Assembly (NCBI GenBank): GCA_002483265.1
Contig: DLHO01000026.1
Span: 1-64,000, forward strand
Length of the DNA: 64,000 bases
Direction of reading: 5' to 3'
Source of the DNA: Flavobacteriales bacterium UBA7666
GTDB lineage: Bacteria > Bacteroidota > Bacteroidia > Flavobacteriales_D > Crocinitomicaceae
The notes beneath the pieces were generated by a model. The model saw nothing but the letters and a program-made list of their open reading frames with translations. It was not told the DNA's origin and searched no databases. The translations under genes were made by a program, and so were the position numbers. Below are positions 7,746 to 16,780 of the stretch, piece after piece (within the stretch, counting starts at the first letter, position 1; every line of letters starts with the position of its first letter).

Positions 7746-9065
7746 ATGACAAAATCTCCTATTGACAGGCTTTTAAAGCCTGTACACCGTTTTATACATC
7801 AGGAATTTACCGGAGGAATCGTTCTTTTTATCAGTGTTGTAATCGCTATCGTTTGGGCGAATTCACCGTGGTCTGAATCATATCATCATTTATGGGAAAC
7901 TACTTTTTCCATAGAGCTAAACGGGAACAGTTTTAGTCATCCTCTGCATGTATGGATTAATGATGGTTTGATGGCGTTGTTCTTTTTCGTGATCGGTTTA
8001 GAACTGAAACGTGAGTTCATGGCAGGAGAATTATCCACTGCAAAAAAAGCCTCCTTGCCGATGATAGCGGCACTTGGCGGAATGATTGTTCCTGCATTAA
8101 TATATGCAGTAATTAATATCAATTCGACGGGAGCAAAGGGATGGGGAATACCAATGGCAACGGATATTGCCTTTGCGCTCGCATTATTGTCATTGGCGGG
8201 GAAGAATATTCCTACATCAGTGAAGGTGTTTCTTTCTGCCCTTGCTGTAGCTGATGATTTGGGAGCTGTATTAGTAATCGCTTTCTTTTATACATCACAT
8301 ATTGCTTTTGTACCACTTTTGATTGCATTCGGATTGTTGATTTTTCTATCACTTGGTAACTTCTTGGGAATACGTAGTGTGTTTTTCTACCTTATCGTAG
8401 GAATAGCCGTTTGGGTATGTTTTCTTTTCTCGGGGGTTCACGCCACGATTGCAGGAGTTTTAGTCGCTTTTACTATTCCTGCACGAACTAAGATTGACGA
8501 ACTGGAGTTTGCACGTAAAACCCACAAACAATTAGAAGAATTTGAAGAACAAATTCCACTGAATAGTACGTTAACAACGAGTGAACAGCACGATACTATT
8601 AAGCAAATGAAGAAACTTTGTCTGGATGCAGAAACACCGCTACAAAAAATTGAAGACAAGTTACATCCATGGGTTGCATTTGTTATCATGCCTTTATTCG
8701 CATTATCGAATGCCGGAATGATCATTCACGGTAATTTTCTTGCTTCTCTCGGAAACTCAGTAAGTCTTGGAATAATCATTGGGCTTCTTGCCGGTAAATT
8801 CATCGGAGTATTTTCCTTTACCTGGCTTGCTGTTCGATTCAAAATCTCTGATCTTCCTGAAAAAGCTAATTGGATGCATGTAGTCGGAGTAGCGGTTCTT
8901 GCAGGTGTTGGATTTACCATGTCTCTGTTCGTAACAGGTCTTGCATTTGCGGAAGCCGCTTTAATTGATCAGGCGAAATATGGAATTTTGACAGCTTCTT
9001 TTGTAGCAGGTGTAGCAGGTGTTTTTCTTCTTAAAATGGCAAAAAAAACATCAAAGGTTTCCTGA
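7746..9065 (+). CDS. nhaA: Na+/H+ antiporter NhaA
   Basis: Electrogenic exchange of cytoplasmic Na+ for external H+ at the inner membrane. The family blocks WINDGLMALFFFVIGLELKRE, MATDIAFALALLSLAG and SALAVADDLGAVLVIAFFY are present in order; the DD pair in the last block corresponds to the ion-binding aspartates of E. coli NhaA. About eleven or twelve hydrophobic helices are visible. At 439 aa it is longer than the 388-aa E. coli protein because of a charged loop at about residues 245-305 (KTHKQLEEFEEQIPL), usual for this phylum. The ATG follows an A+T-rich stretch with no perfect -7 box. The next gene downstream is a degraded fragment. Confidence 0.95.
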   Translation: MTKSPIDRLLKPVHRFIHQEFTGGIVLFISVVIAIVWANSPWSESYHHLWETTFSIELNGNSFSHPLHVWINDGLMALFFFVIGLELKREFMAGELSTAKKASLPMIAALGGMIVPALIYAVININSTGAKGWGIPMATDIAFALALLSLAGKNIPTSVKVFLSALAVADDLGAVLVIAFFYTSHIAFVPLLIAFGLLIFLSLGNFLGIRSVFFYLIVGIAVWVCFLFSGVHATIAGVLVAFTIPARTKIDELEFARKTHKQLEEFEEQIPLNSTLTTSEQHDTIKQMKKLCLDAETPLQKIEDKLHPWVAFVIMPLFALSNAGMIIHGNFLASLGNSVSLGIIIGLLAGKFIGVFSFTWLAVRFKISDLPEKANWMHVVGVAVLAGVGFTMSLFVTGLAFAEAALIDQAKYGILTASFVAGVAGVFLLKMAKKTSKVS

Positions 9066-9094
9066 TAGTGTTATCTTGTTAGCAAAAGAAAACT

Positions 9095-9376
9095 ATGGAA
9101 CAACGCGATTTACTGGGAGAATTGAAACGTTCAGTAGTCCGTCGATTCAATCTGCGGCACAATCAGGCGGACGAAGTCCTGAGCTGAAAGCACTTTATCC
9201 CTCTATCATTTCGTACAGTGCGAACAAAATTATACAGCTAAAATCTACTTCAACAGACAATTCGACAATTGTAGTTGCTGATTTCCAGAATCTTTGAGAA
9301 CACTGGAACGTTTACGATACAACAATGGTTGAGAAACCGGTTTAAAGTTGATCCTTTGATATTGGTTGTTGAGTAA
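9095..9376 (+). pseudogene. Remnant of a probable DUF389-family membrane protein gene
   Basis: From ATG 9095 a 30-codon frame reads MEQRDLLGELKRSVVRRFNL...HNQADE and stops at 9187. A second frame then reads LKALYPSIISYSANKIIQ...DNSTIVVADFQNL to a stop at 9297. Shifting once more, ENTGTFTIQQWLRNRFKVDP...LVVE runs to TAA at 9374-9376. The first piece resembles the pre-membrane N-terminus, and the last two the C-terminal soluble end, of Bacteroidota DUF389 proteins. The membrane domain is absent. I infer a large internal deletion plus at least one frameshift. The identification is from memory of the family and needs a profile search. Confidence 0.5.
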
Positions 9377-9380
9377 CATA

Positions 9381-10298
9381 TCATTTTAAGTCATTTAAGC
9401 ATGATTGGATAGTTGGAAACTCAAATGCAAATGATTCGTTAATTAAATTTTGTGGATACACATTCCGACTTTTTAAAATTAATTCAGTTTCCGTTCCAAT
9501 TAGTGCGGCTCCTAGCTTTAACATCCAAATGGGTTGATTAATAAAGTAAGGAATGGATAAGCTTTTACGAAGTTCTTGTTGAAAGTTTTTGTTTCGAACA
9601 GGATTGGGGGCTCCAAAATTATAAATAGCTGAAGATTGCTCTTTTTCGAACACAAAGAAAAGCGCTTTGCAAAAATCATGAATGTGGATCCAGCTAATCA
9701 ATTGATTGCCCATTCCCATTTTTCCTCCCAAACCAAAACGTGCAAGTTTTTTCAATACGGGATAAACACCACCATTCTTGCCCAAAACGATGGTAGACCG
9801 CAGCAAAATTTGTCTGGTTGGAAGATCTTTGAAAGCAAAAAACTCCTTCTCCCAGGCTCTGCAGACATTTACAGAAAATCCTTTTCCGATAATTCCGGCG
9901 TCTTCTGTGTTGGGGTGATCGAGAGAATGTTCATAAATCGTAGCACTCGCAATGTTAATCCAGCAAACCGGCTTCTGCGCGCAATCCTGAATTGCTTCTC
10001 CAATGATTCGGGTACTATCTAGTCTGGAAGCGAAAATTTCGGCTTTGTTTTTTTCAGTGTATCTGCAATTAACGGATTTTCCAGCAAGATTAATTACCAG
10101 ATCTGCACCCTCTAGGTGTTTTGCCCAGTCTCCTTTTGTTTTTCCGTCCCAGATAACCTGCTGTGTTTGAAGAGGCAAATCGGTAATGGGTTTGCGCGAA
10201 ACAGCAATGAGTTGATAATCTTTCTGATATTCATTTGCATAGGTGATAATGGATTCTCCAATAAATCCATTTGCAGCGAAGAGAATGATTTTTTTCAT
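9381..10298 (-). CDS. TIGR01777 family epimerase (SDR39U1/YfcH-like)
   Basis: An atypical short-chain dehydrogenase with an N-terminal Rossmann fold: AANGFIGESI is the nucleotide-binding glycine motif, followed by DLVINLAGKSVNCRYTEKNK, a hallmark of this subfamily. The C-terminal ~50 residues (FQQELRKSLSIPYFINQPIWMLKLGAALIGTETELILKS) match DUF1731, which usually follows in these proteins. 305 aa is normal length. The substrate is not known for the family. It is the third gene of a run GbsR regulator - DCC-type membrane protein - epimerase, 12 bp after the second gene. Confidence 0.88.
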   Translation of the reverse strand: MKKIILFAANGFIGESIITYANEYQKDYQLIAVSRKPITDLPLQTQQVIWDGKTKGDWAKHLEGADLVINLAGKSVNCRYTEKNKAEIFASRLDSTRIIGEAIQDCAQKPVCWINIASATIYEHSLDHPNTEDAGIIGKGFSVNVCRAWEKEFFAFKDLPTRQILLRSTIVLGKNGGVYPVLKKLARFGLGGKMGMGNQLISWIHIHDFCKALFFVFEKEQSSAIYNFGAPNPVRNKNFQQELRKSLSIPYFINQPIWMLKLGAALIGTETELILKSRNVYPQNLINESFAFEFPTIQSCLNDLK

Positions 10299-10310
10299 GG
10301 TAAATTAAAT

Positions 10311-11135
10311 TTAAAGTTGGAATACAAGCGGATATATGCAAATTCGGAAGAGAATCCAGCTCAGACTTAACTTCCAGCTCCATTCTTTTAAGGCAACACG
10401 TTTTTTGTGCTCAAAGAACATGAACGCGACGGTTATTCCGTAACAGACCACAGCGAGAAAATCGATCTGAATTCCTGTAAAGCTTAAGAGTGTGATACCC
10501 ATTCCAAAAAATAGAAGAACAAGTGCTCCGAGGAAAGATGTAAAGACCAGGTGCCCCAAATAATCATAGCTGTTTGTTTGACGGAAAGTTATGAATGCAA
10601 TCCATTGAACCAGAATCTGTGCAAGTAATAAGAGGATATCGTTAACAGGATTCATCACCAGATAAGCAGCAAGGAAATTTGTAAAATACCAGTGTACGAT
10701 CAAATAGGTGAGAAAACTCATCATACTGATGAAGATTATTCTCCAAAGAACAGATTTTGCGGGTTCGCAGTTACATTCCATATTCCTTTTAGGAACAGGA
10801 GCAACGATTCGTCTGTTATAGCTAATGAATAGATAAAGCAATTTCAGAAGCCAATTAATGGGTTTGAAATTTTCCAGGATTTGGATCATCTTAAATCGAT
10901 TTCCAAGAATTGCTACTAAACCGTCGATTCCATATAGAACCTGATTTGTTTGATGATTGATGCAAGCAATTTTTGTTTGAGCAATAGTTGTATCGATTTC
11001 ATTTGGATGAAGAACGACATACTGATTGTAAGAAATTCTTCCACTTGCTTCAAGAATTCCATATTTTACGAAGACACCTGTATACCAGCGACACAGCGGA
11101 CAATCTTCGTCATAGAGGAGTGAAATAGCTTTCAT
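10311..11135 (-). CDS. DCC-type (DUF393) thioredoxin-like domain fused to membrane helices
   Basis: The N-terminus ISLLYDEDCPLCRWYTGVF carries the DxxCPLC signature of the DCC thiol-disulfide oxidoreductase family, with Cys12 and Cys15 as the presumed redox pair. Residues ~50-115 finish that domain. The C-terminal half contains four or five hydrophobic segments (for example WRIIFISMMSFLTYLIVHWYF and ILLLLAQILVQWIAFITF), so it is membrane-anchored. Domain order suggests a cytoplasmic redox domain tethered to the membrane, but substrate and direction are unknown. It lies between the regulator and the epimerase, both on the same strand. Confidence 0.75.
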   Translation of the reverse strand: MKAISLLYDEDCPLCRWYTGVFVKYGILEASGRISYNQYVVLHPNEIDTTIAQTKIACINHQTNQVLYGIDGLVAILGNRFKMIQILENFKPINWLLKLLYLFISYNRRIVAPVPKRNMECNCEPAKSVLWRIIFISMMSFLTYLIVHWYFTNFLAAYLVMNPVNDILLLLAQILVQWIAFITFRQTNSYDYLGHLVFTSFLGALVLLFFGMGITLLSFTGIQIDFLAVVCYGITVAFMFFEHKKRVALKEWSWKLSLSWILFRICIYPLVFQL

Positions 11136-11210
11136 AATGTTTTTATTTATTGTTAATTCAAAAGTTTCAATATATTTTGAAAATGCGATTCAAAAAAAGG
11201 GTTTAACCTT

Positions 11211-11708
11211 TTATTTGAACAGATTCAATATTTTTCCAAAGAACACATGTTCATCTGCTTTCATTAAGGTGCCCGACAAAGAATCTAATCGGCTGACTAA
11301 GCGTTCAATATTCTCAATAGTGGCAACAAAGGAGATTGATTCGTAGGATTGCTCCACTTTTTTAAGTTCAGCTAAATGTTGCTGCAAAGGTTCCAGTTCT
11401 CTTCGTTTGCGTTCTTTTACAATGCGTTTTGCGACTTCCCACATGTCTTTTTCTGCACGGAAATACTCTTTGCGATCGCCTGCTATGCTTTCCTTGTAGA
11501 TTAGATTCCAATTTGCCAACTCACGAATATTCATGTTGGCATTTCCTCTCGAGATAGAAAGTTTTTCCATGATATCTTCCGTGCAAAGCGTACTGTCACT
11601 TACAATCAATAATGCGTGAACTTGCGCCATGGAACGGTTGATTCCCCATTGGGAACCAAAGTTTCCCCATGTTTGAATAAATTGCTGTTTGGCTTGCTCT
11701 AATTCCAT
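11211..11708 (-). CDS. GbsR/MarR-type transcriptional regulator
   Basis: A winged-helix protein of 165 aa: MAQVHALLIVSDSTLCTEDIMEKLSISRGNANMNIRELANWNLIYKE is the helix-turn-helix and wing of the GbsR subfamily, followed by a basic helical dimerisation tail (KRIVKERKRRELEPLQQ). Family members typically repress adjacent transport or envelope genes; here the likely targets are its own operon of DCC-type protein and epimerase. A 9-bp dyad with a 4-bp centre lies immediately upstream of its -7 box. The ATG is only 4 nt after the -7 box, so the mRNA should be leaderless. Confidence 0.88.
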   Translation of the reverse strand: MELEQAKQQFIQTWGNFGSQWGINRSMAQVHALLIVSDSTLCTEDIMEKLSISRGNANMNIRELANWNLIYKESIAGDRKEYFRAEKDMWEVAKRIVKERKRRELEPLQQHLAELKKVEQSYESISFVATIENIERLVSRLDSLSGTLMKADEHVFFGKILNLFK

Positions 11709-11712
11709 GAAT

Positions 11713-11748
11713 CAAATATATACAATATTTTCAATAATAATTGAAAAT
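11713..11748 (-). promoter_or_regulatory. Promoter with candidate autoregulatory operator for the GbsR gene
   Basis: The -7 box TATATTTG (minus strand, 11713-11720) ends 4 nt before the ATG. Just upstream, ATTTTCAAT-AATA-ATTGAAAAT (11727-11748) is a perfect dyad filling the space where the -33 region should be. Its place and symmetry suit binding by the MarR-like dimer. It also lies 7 bp past the stop of the B12 operon, but it is too A+T-rich to be a good terminator. Confidence 0.45.
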
Positions 11749-11754
11749 TGATAT

Positions 11755-12732
11755 TTAATTCTTTAGAATACTCAAATTCTGTTGCTTACCATTTTGAATG
11801 ATCAGTAAATTGTAAATCCCCGAAGCGAATTCATCCAAAGAAAGGGTGGTTGAGTTCATGTGATTGATTGTCGAAAGCAACCTTCCATCCGCAGAATAAA
11901 GGCCTAAACTCGCTTCACCTTCCAAGGTGATTTGAATATGATCAGTTGTTGGATTTGGAAAAACGTTCACCATTAATTCTTCTAAATCAGTTAATCCGAG
12001 TGTTCCGTTGATAATTCCGATTGCTTCTAAATCAAAACCACCGGATTCAAATGGTGTAGGATACGGATCGTTGATAATAGTTCCGAATTGATCGGTGGTA
12101 ACATGTCCCGAAATAGCTCCGATTGCATCAATAATGCGCACCAATGTAACAGCAGATTTATTCAGATCCGGATCATTAGGAAGTTCACTTAAATCGAAAG
12201 GAGTTCCATAGCCAATGCGGTATTTCCCTGCCAAATTATCCATCATCCGACAATCTGTATACGAAGCATTGGAAGATTGTGTTGTTAAGGGAACTTCTGT
12301 TGTAGAAGGAAATCGGAAAAAGTGAATTCCATCCGAACTGACTTCTACATGCGCCATTTCAATGTAATCATTCATAAATCCATTCTCAAAAATGGCAAAA
12401 TCATAGCCAGGTCCGTCCATGATAAACTGATTGAAACTTAAGGTTGCAACACCGCTGTCTCCCAACGAAAGAACATCTGTAACTGAACCTGTTGCCGGAC
12501 CCAATGCCAAATTCAGGTTTCCAAAGCTTGCTCTATTGGAGCCACTTGCCTGAATGGTTGTGTCGGCAATATCCAAAAAACCTCTTGTAACGGTTCCTCC
12601 GCTTGCCCAGGAAACAAAGCACGAGCTGTCTTTTTTGATTGCATTCGTACCGGCTGTTCCAACAGCAGGGTGAAAACTTTGAGCGTGTAAAAAGCCCGGA
12701 AATAATGAAAGGATGAAAATGAACTTATTCAT
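11755..12732 (-). CDS. T9SS-exported protein of the B12 locus (325 aa)
   Basis: The signal peptide ends near residue 17 (LHA-Q). A beta-rich ectodomain follows (VSWASGGTVTRGFLDI, GYDFAIFENGF, EMAHVEVSSDG). The C-terminal ~75 residues (VNVFPNPTTDHIQITLEGE...LYSADGRL...GIYNLLI) form a type A T9SS sorting domain, so it should be released or anchored at the cell surface. It is the last gene of the riboswitch-led operon; its start overlaps the propeller gene stop by 8 bp, indicating translational coupling. Co-transcription implies a role in cobalamin capture, but I recognise no cobamide-binding family. This is the least understood member of the operon. Confidence 0.8.
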   Translation of the reverse strand: MNKFIFILSLFPGFLHAQSFHPAVGTAGTNAIKKDSSCFVSWASGGTVTRGFLDIADTTIQASGSNRASFGNLNLALGPATGSVTDVLSLGDSGVATLSFNQFIMDGPGYDFAIFENGFMNDYIEMAHVEVSSDGIHFFRFPSTTEVPLTTQSSNASYTDCRMMDNLAGKYRIGYGTPFDLSELPNDPDLNKSAVTLVRIIDAIGAISGHVTTDQFGTIINDPYPTPFESGGFDLEAIGIINGTLGLTDLEELMVNVFPNPTTDHIQITLEGEASLGLYSADGRLLSTINHMNSTTLSLDEFASGIYNLLIIQNGKQQNLSILKN

Positions 12733-13786
12733 AGATTAAAATACTTGTTGGGTTTAGTCCCACGTTATAACTTGTTTCAAAAACTCCGTTTGGAGAAAAT
12801 ACATGAACCTGTCCGGTAACAGTATAGTTCTTTGCATCCAGACAGTAAATTTTATTGGTGATATCGGAATATTGAACTCCGTATAATGTTTGAATTCCGG
12901 ATGTCGAAATGTATTCGGGATAAATGATAGTTTCGGTATTCGGATCAAAGAGTGCAATTTTATTATCTCCGGAACTGAAATCGTGGTAAGAAATCAGAAA
13001 GTTTGTATTGAAGCGGGAAATTCCACTTGCATCAAATGGGAATGATTGTACCAATGTATTCGTATTTGCATTAATGCGGTGCATGCGTGATGGAATGGAT
13101 GCGTAATTGCCACGTGTAATGACATAAACATCTCCGTTTGAATCAGTTTGAATTGATCCCGGATTTTTCCCAACGGCAATTCGTGTAATTTCCTGAAGAC
13201 TACCCAGATCAATGACGGAAACAGTGCTGTCTACATTCGGGAAGTTTAATCCTCCTGAATTTGCTACAAATAGTTTTCCGTTGCTGATGGTAAGACCTTC
13301 CGGATTTGCACCAACGGGAATGCGGTTGGTAATATTGAGTGAAGCGGTATCCAAGACATCGACGTAGCCATCATAGCAAGTAATATATGCTTTGGGTCCG
13401 TAAAACGTGATGTATCGCGGTTGTTTCGGAGTTCCGTTTGCAACCATTGAAATTTGACTGATGCTGTTTCCAGTTGAAGCATCTAATATTTCCAAGGTAC
13501 TGGAAACATTTACAATGACATAAATCTTTCCGCCATATTTCTTCATGTCATTCCCGGTATCACCTAATGAACGATTTGTTTTTTGCTCAAAGAAATTGCC
13601 GGTGTAAGAATTATCCGAAAAGTTGAACCAGCCCAATGAAGCATTGTTTTGCTGAAAAAGCCCCTCATTTAAAACCAACATTCCATGATGAAGTGTTTGA
13701 GGAGCGTCTGGCTCGCTTACTTTTTTCTTTTTACAGGAAAATGCAAGAAGAGCAATCAAGAGTATTGGAAGTATTTTATAGTGCAT
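12725..13786 (-). CDS. Beta-propeller surface lipoprotein, BtuG-like
   Basis: I choose ATG 13786 because it begins a lipoprotein signal peptide with lipobox LAFSC; the in-frame sequence upstream is not signal-like. The product is 353 aa. Repeated blades of the YncE type are visible: KKYGGKIYVIVNVSSTLEI, TPKQPRYITFYGPKAYITCY, GANPEGLTISNGKLFVANSG, VSVIDLGSLQEITRI. In Bacteroides the surface lipoprotein BtuG is a beta-propeller that captures B12 for BtuB; this gene sits directly after a TonB receptor under a cobalamin riboswitch, so the same role is inferred. The start overlaps the receptor stop by 11 bp. Confidence 0.82.
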   Translation of the reverse strand: MHYKILPILLIALLAFSCKKKKVSEPDAPQTLHHGMLVLNEGLFQQNNASLGWFNFSDNSYTGNFFEQKTNRSLGDTGNDMKKYGGKIYVIVNVSSTLEILDASTGNSISQISMVANGTPKQPRYITFYGPKAYITCYDGYVDVLDTASLNITNRIPVGANPEGLTISNGKLFVANSGGLNFPNVDSTVSVIDLGSLQEITRIAVGKNPGSIQTDSNGDVYVITRGNYASIPSRMHRINANTNTLVQSFPFDASGISRFNTNFLISYHDFSSGDNKIALFDPNTETIIYPEYISTSGIQTLYGVQYSDITNKIYCLDAKNYTVTGQVHVFSPNGVFETSYNVGLNPTSILIYE

Positions 13787-15710
13787 ATTGAATTCTGATA
13801 TTAAAATGAGTTCCCGGCATGACAAAATAATTGATGTAATTGTATTGCTTGTTGGTTATGTTATTGACAACCAAGCGGATAGTTAGTTCGCTATTCTTTA
13901 GTTTTTGAGTGTAAGAGGCACCTGCATCCAGTAATAAATAAGCCTCTAGCAGATTTGAAGGAATATTTTGATTCAAAGCATAGCGTTCTCCCAAATAAGA
14001 AGTTAAGACGAAAAAACTCAACTTTTTCCAGGAATAATCCAGCTCAATACTTCCTGAATTCAAGGGGGAATAACTTAAAATATGTCTGTAAGTTGAATTG
14101 TTCGGATCACTGATATCTTGTGTGTATTGGAATGTGTAATTGATTCGCATTCCCAAAGTATGTTGTTGCATTTTTTTCTGAATGAATTGCGTGAACTCAA
14201 TTCCTGCAGCATCTGATATTCCAATGTTTTGAATACTCCAGATAAACAGATTCTTGGTTGGAATGGCCAGAATTTTGTCATAAACATAGGAGTAAAAAGG
14301 TTGAACCATCGTTTGAGAGATTCCTTTTTTAAATGGAAGTGTCAAATCATAACGTAGAGAAGCAATGTGCGCTTTTTCAGTTCTGAGTTTGGTATTTCCT
14401 ATTTGCTGATAATACAATTCGTTGAAAGAAGGTTGTCTGCAAGTATAACGGTATACAATCCCGATTCTATTTTTTCTTCCAAGATCAAAACTCCAGGAAA
14501 CTGCGGGTAATAAATTCCATTGGTTTTGGCTGACAGTGTCGCGCTTTTCAAAAATACCTTGTACACCAACCTGAGCTAAGATCTTTCCAACTGCTTTCCA
14601 TTCGATTCCGAAAATGCTTTCAGAAGTGTTTCTATAAGGATTACCAACCAATGATTTTCCTTTCAACTCTTCGGAGATCAAAGAACTTCCAATAAGGATT
14701 TCGAGTTTTTCGGTAATGGAATAAGCTGCTTGTGATTGCATGTCGAATTGACTGGAATAATAACGTGAATCGAGATAGCCAAGTGAATTCAGATAAGTTG
14801 AATCCAGGTATTGCAAGTTATTCTTTTGATAATTCAGGGAAGAAAACACACTCCAGCGATTCTTTTTAAATTGATGGTTGAATGATCCGTTCAGGCCATA
14901 ACCATTTAAATATTGTGCGGTGTTGCTGTTATAAAAAATAACGGCTCCGGCTAAGTTCTTTTTATATTCATTTCCGGAAATCCGGAGTTGGAATTGATGG
15001 TGTTGGTTTGGTGAAAATTGTACCGACGTGGTTCCGAAGTATTCCAACAAACTGTTGTTTTCTCTTCGGTCTGTGATCCTTGTATTGCCGTTGAGGTAAG
15101 TGTAAGGATAAGAACCTCCGTATGATCTGATCTTTCCGCTTAAAGTTCCTGCCCATTTCTTAGATATTTTTTGAAGCATCAGATATCCTTCATATTGATC
15201 GAATGAACCGACTTGAAGACCCAAAATGAGGTTTCGTGTGTTTGTTCCAACGTAAGAATGAACAGATTCTACGTTGACAACTACTCCGGCTAGTTTTGCA
15301 TGAATAGGGATTTGGGTTCGGGTAGGAGAAAGGGTAATTAATTCCAGTTTTTCAATAAAATCAACAGGAAAAGAACTCAAGTCGGCCTGACCGCTCTGTG
15401 TTGTTGAAACGGATGAATGATCTTGTACCAATGCCGTGTGACCGGCACCAAGACTTCGAAAACTAACTGTTTTTAATCCACCAACATCACCGTAGTTTTT
15501 GATTTGGAGTCCAGGAAGTAAGCTTAATATCTGTCCCAGATCGTTAGCTAGTTTGTTTTGAATCTTATCCTTCGACAATTCGACCTGAATACTATTTTCC
15601 TTATCGTTACTTGGCGAAATAACAATTTCTTCAATGGATTTAGCCTCTTGCCCGAAAACCGGACAAGAGGCTAGAATCAAAAGGGTTGGTATGAAAAATC
15701 GTAGAATCAA
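13776..15710 (-). CDS. TonB-dependent receptor, probable cobalamin importer (BtuB-like)
   Basis: An outer-membrane active transporter of 644 aa. A signal peptide (residues 1-20) is followed by a plug domain with ILSLLPGLQIKNYGDVGGLKTVSFRSLGAGHTALVQD, a classic plug signature, then an aromatic-rich beta-barrel ending in the terminal strand MPGTHFNIRIQYAL. The size is close to E. coli BtuB (about 600 aa) and much smaller than SusC-type receptors; no carboxypeptidase-like N-terminal extension is seen. The substrate assignment rests on the upstream cobalamin riboswitch and the adjacent propeller lipoprotein. It starts at the end of the DUF4465 gene with no gap. Confidence 0.87.
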   Translation of the reverse strand: MILRFFIPTLLILASCPVFGQEAKSIEEIVISPSNDKENSIQVELSKDKIQNKLANDLGQILSLLPGLQIKNYGDVGGLKTVSFRSLGAGHTALVQDHSSVSTTQSGQADLSSFPVDFIEKLELITLSPTRTQIPIHAKLAGVVVNVESVHSYVGTNTRNLILGLQVGSFDQYEGYLMLQKISKKWAGTLSGKIRSYGGSYPYTYLNGNTRITDRRENNSLLEYFGTTSVQFSPNQHHQFQLRISGNEYKKNLAGAVIFYNSNTAQYLNGYGLNGSFNHQFKKNRWSVFSSLNYQKNNLQYLDSTYLNSLGYLDSRYYSSQFDMQSQAAYSITEKLEILIGSSLISEELKGKSLVGNPYRNTSESIFGIEWKAVGKILAQVGVQGIFEKRDTVSQNQWNLLPAVSWSFDLGRKNRIGIVYRYTCRQPSFNELYYQQIGNTKLRTEKAHIASLRYDLTLPFKKGISQTMVQPFYSYVYDKILAIPTKNLFIWSIQNIGISDAAGIEFTQFIQKKMQQHTLGMRINYTFQYTQDISDPNNSTYRHILSYSPLNSGSIELDYSWKKLSFFVLTSYLGERYALNQNIPSNLLEAYLLLDAGASYTQKLKNSELTIRLVVNNITNKQYNYINYFVMPGTHFNIRIQYAL

Positions 15711-16673
15711 TTAGATCTTACTAATACGTGTTCTTGCAATTCCTTCAGAAGTAGTTGTTTCAATCAAGTATGTTCCCGATTGAACCGAATTTAAATCAAT
15801 CTCTTGAACTCCGCTAGTTGTTTGAGATAAAATCAATTCACCTGATAAAGCGTATACATTGATTTGTCCGCTTGCAGATTTAACAGTGAATTTACCCGTA
15901 CTTGGATTTGGATAAACTTCTTGACTTGCGATACTTAACTCATTTACAGAAGCAGTTCCGAAAGTAATATTGTCCAATGCAAAGTATGCAGGAGTATTGA
16001 TTCCCCAGGTACCAATGTCGGAAGATTCCAATTCAAACTCTAGGAATTGAACTTCTCCAAGCATCGTGATGTCGATAGTCAACCATTCGTCTACAATATA
16101 ATCATCCGAATTATTTACATAACGGAAATCTGCAAGGTACACGATCGCCGTATCCGTTACATTACTTTGAGCATCTCTTCCAACGATCAATAATCGGAAC
16201 CAGTCTTCACCGTTCGTTCCGTCAGGATTCCCGTCGGCACCGTTTACCGAACCAAACTGCTTTCCGAAAGCATCTCCATCACGCATGGAAATAGCAGCAT
16301 AAGTTGTATTCGTTAATTGGATACTGCTGATTACTTTTTCCGTTCCGAAATCAATTGCTGAACTCCCGTAATTAACTGCATAATTCGCACTTCCGTTTCC
16401 ACCTGTTCCGGTGAAGGCAGAGAAATCATTTGTGTAACCGGCAGTCGTTACATCGGTTGTATTGGAATAGATAAAACCACCGGACCAATATCCGGAATAA
16501 CTGTTTTCGAAATTGACACCTCCGGAAATAAAGCCGCCTGAAGAATCAGAACCGTCCCAATGCGTATTGGGAGATAGAGTTAAGTCGTCAAAAGTAACAA
16601 CAGTTTGTGCTTGTGTGTATTGGATGCAGAACACACTAACTGCGAGTAACATTTTTTTCATTGCCTTAAGCAT
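15711..16673 (-). CDS. DUF4465 surface protein with T9SS sorting domain
   Basis: The signal peptide spans about residues 1-22. The domain VVTFDDLTLSPNTHWDGSD...GGFISGGVNFENSYSGYWSGGFIYSN is typical of DUF4465, a family repeatedly linked to cobalamin uptake loci in Bacteroidota and related, as I recall, to cobamide-binding surface lipoproteins described in Bacteroides. Here it uses a type A T9SS sorting tail (YPNPSTGKFTVKSASGQINVY...GTYLIETTT) in place of a lipid anchor. It is the first gene after the riboswitch, about 110 bp downstream. Role inferred: cell-surface capture of B12 or related corrinoids. Confidence 0.82.
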   Translation of the reverse strand: MLKAMKKMLLAVSVFCIQYTQAQTVVTFDDLTLSPNTHWDGSDSSGGFISGGVNFENSYSGYWSGGFIYSNTTDVTTAGYTNDFSAFTGTGGNGSANYAVNYGSSAIDFGTEKVISSIQLTNTTYAAISMRDGDAFGKQFGSVNGADGNPDGTNGEDWFRLLIVGRDAQSNVTDTAIVYLADFRYVNNSDDYIVDEWLTIDITMLGEVQFLEFELESSDIGTWGINTPAYFALDNITFGTASVNELSIASQEVYPNPSTGKFTVKSASGQINVYALSGELILSQTTSGVQEIDLNSVQSGTYLIETTTSEGIARTRISKI

Positions 16674-16780
16674 TTAAAAGTGATAAAAAGCAAATGAAAA
16701 AATCAGAGAATAAGAACAAACTGAGAGAAGGATCCCCCATTTCGAACTCGACTTTAATCTGAAGTCTTCATTCAATCTTG

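Noticed and set aside
9019..9297. Frame of 92 codons overlapping the nhaA end as an intact gene
   Set aside because: Its first third is nhaA read out of frame; only its second half matches the degraded DUF389-like piece.
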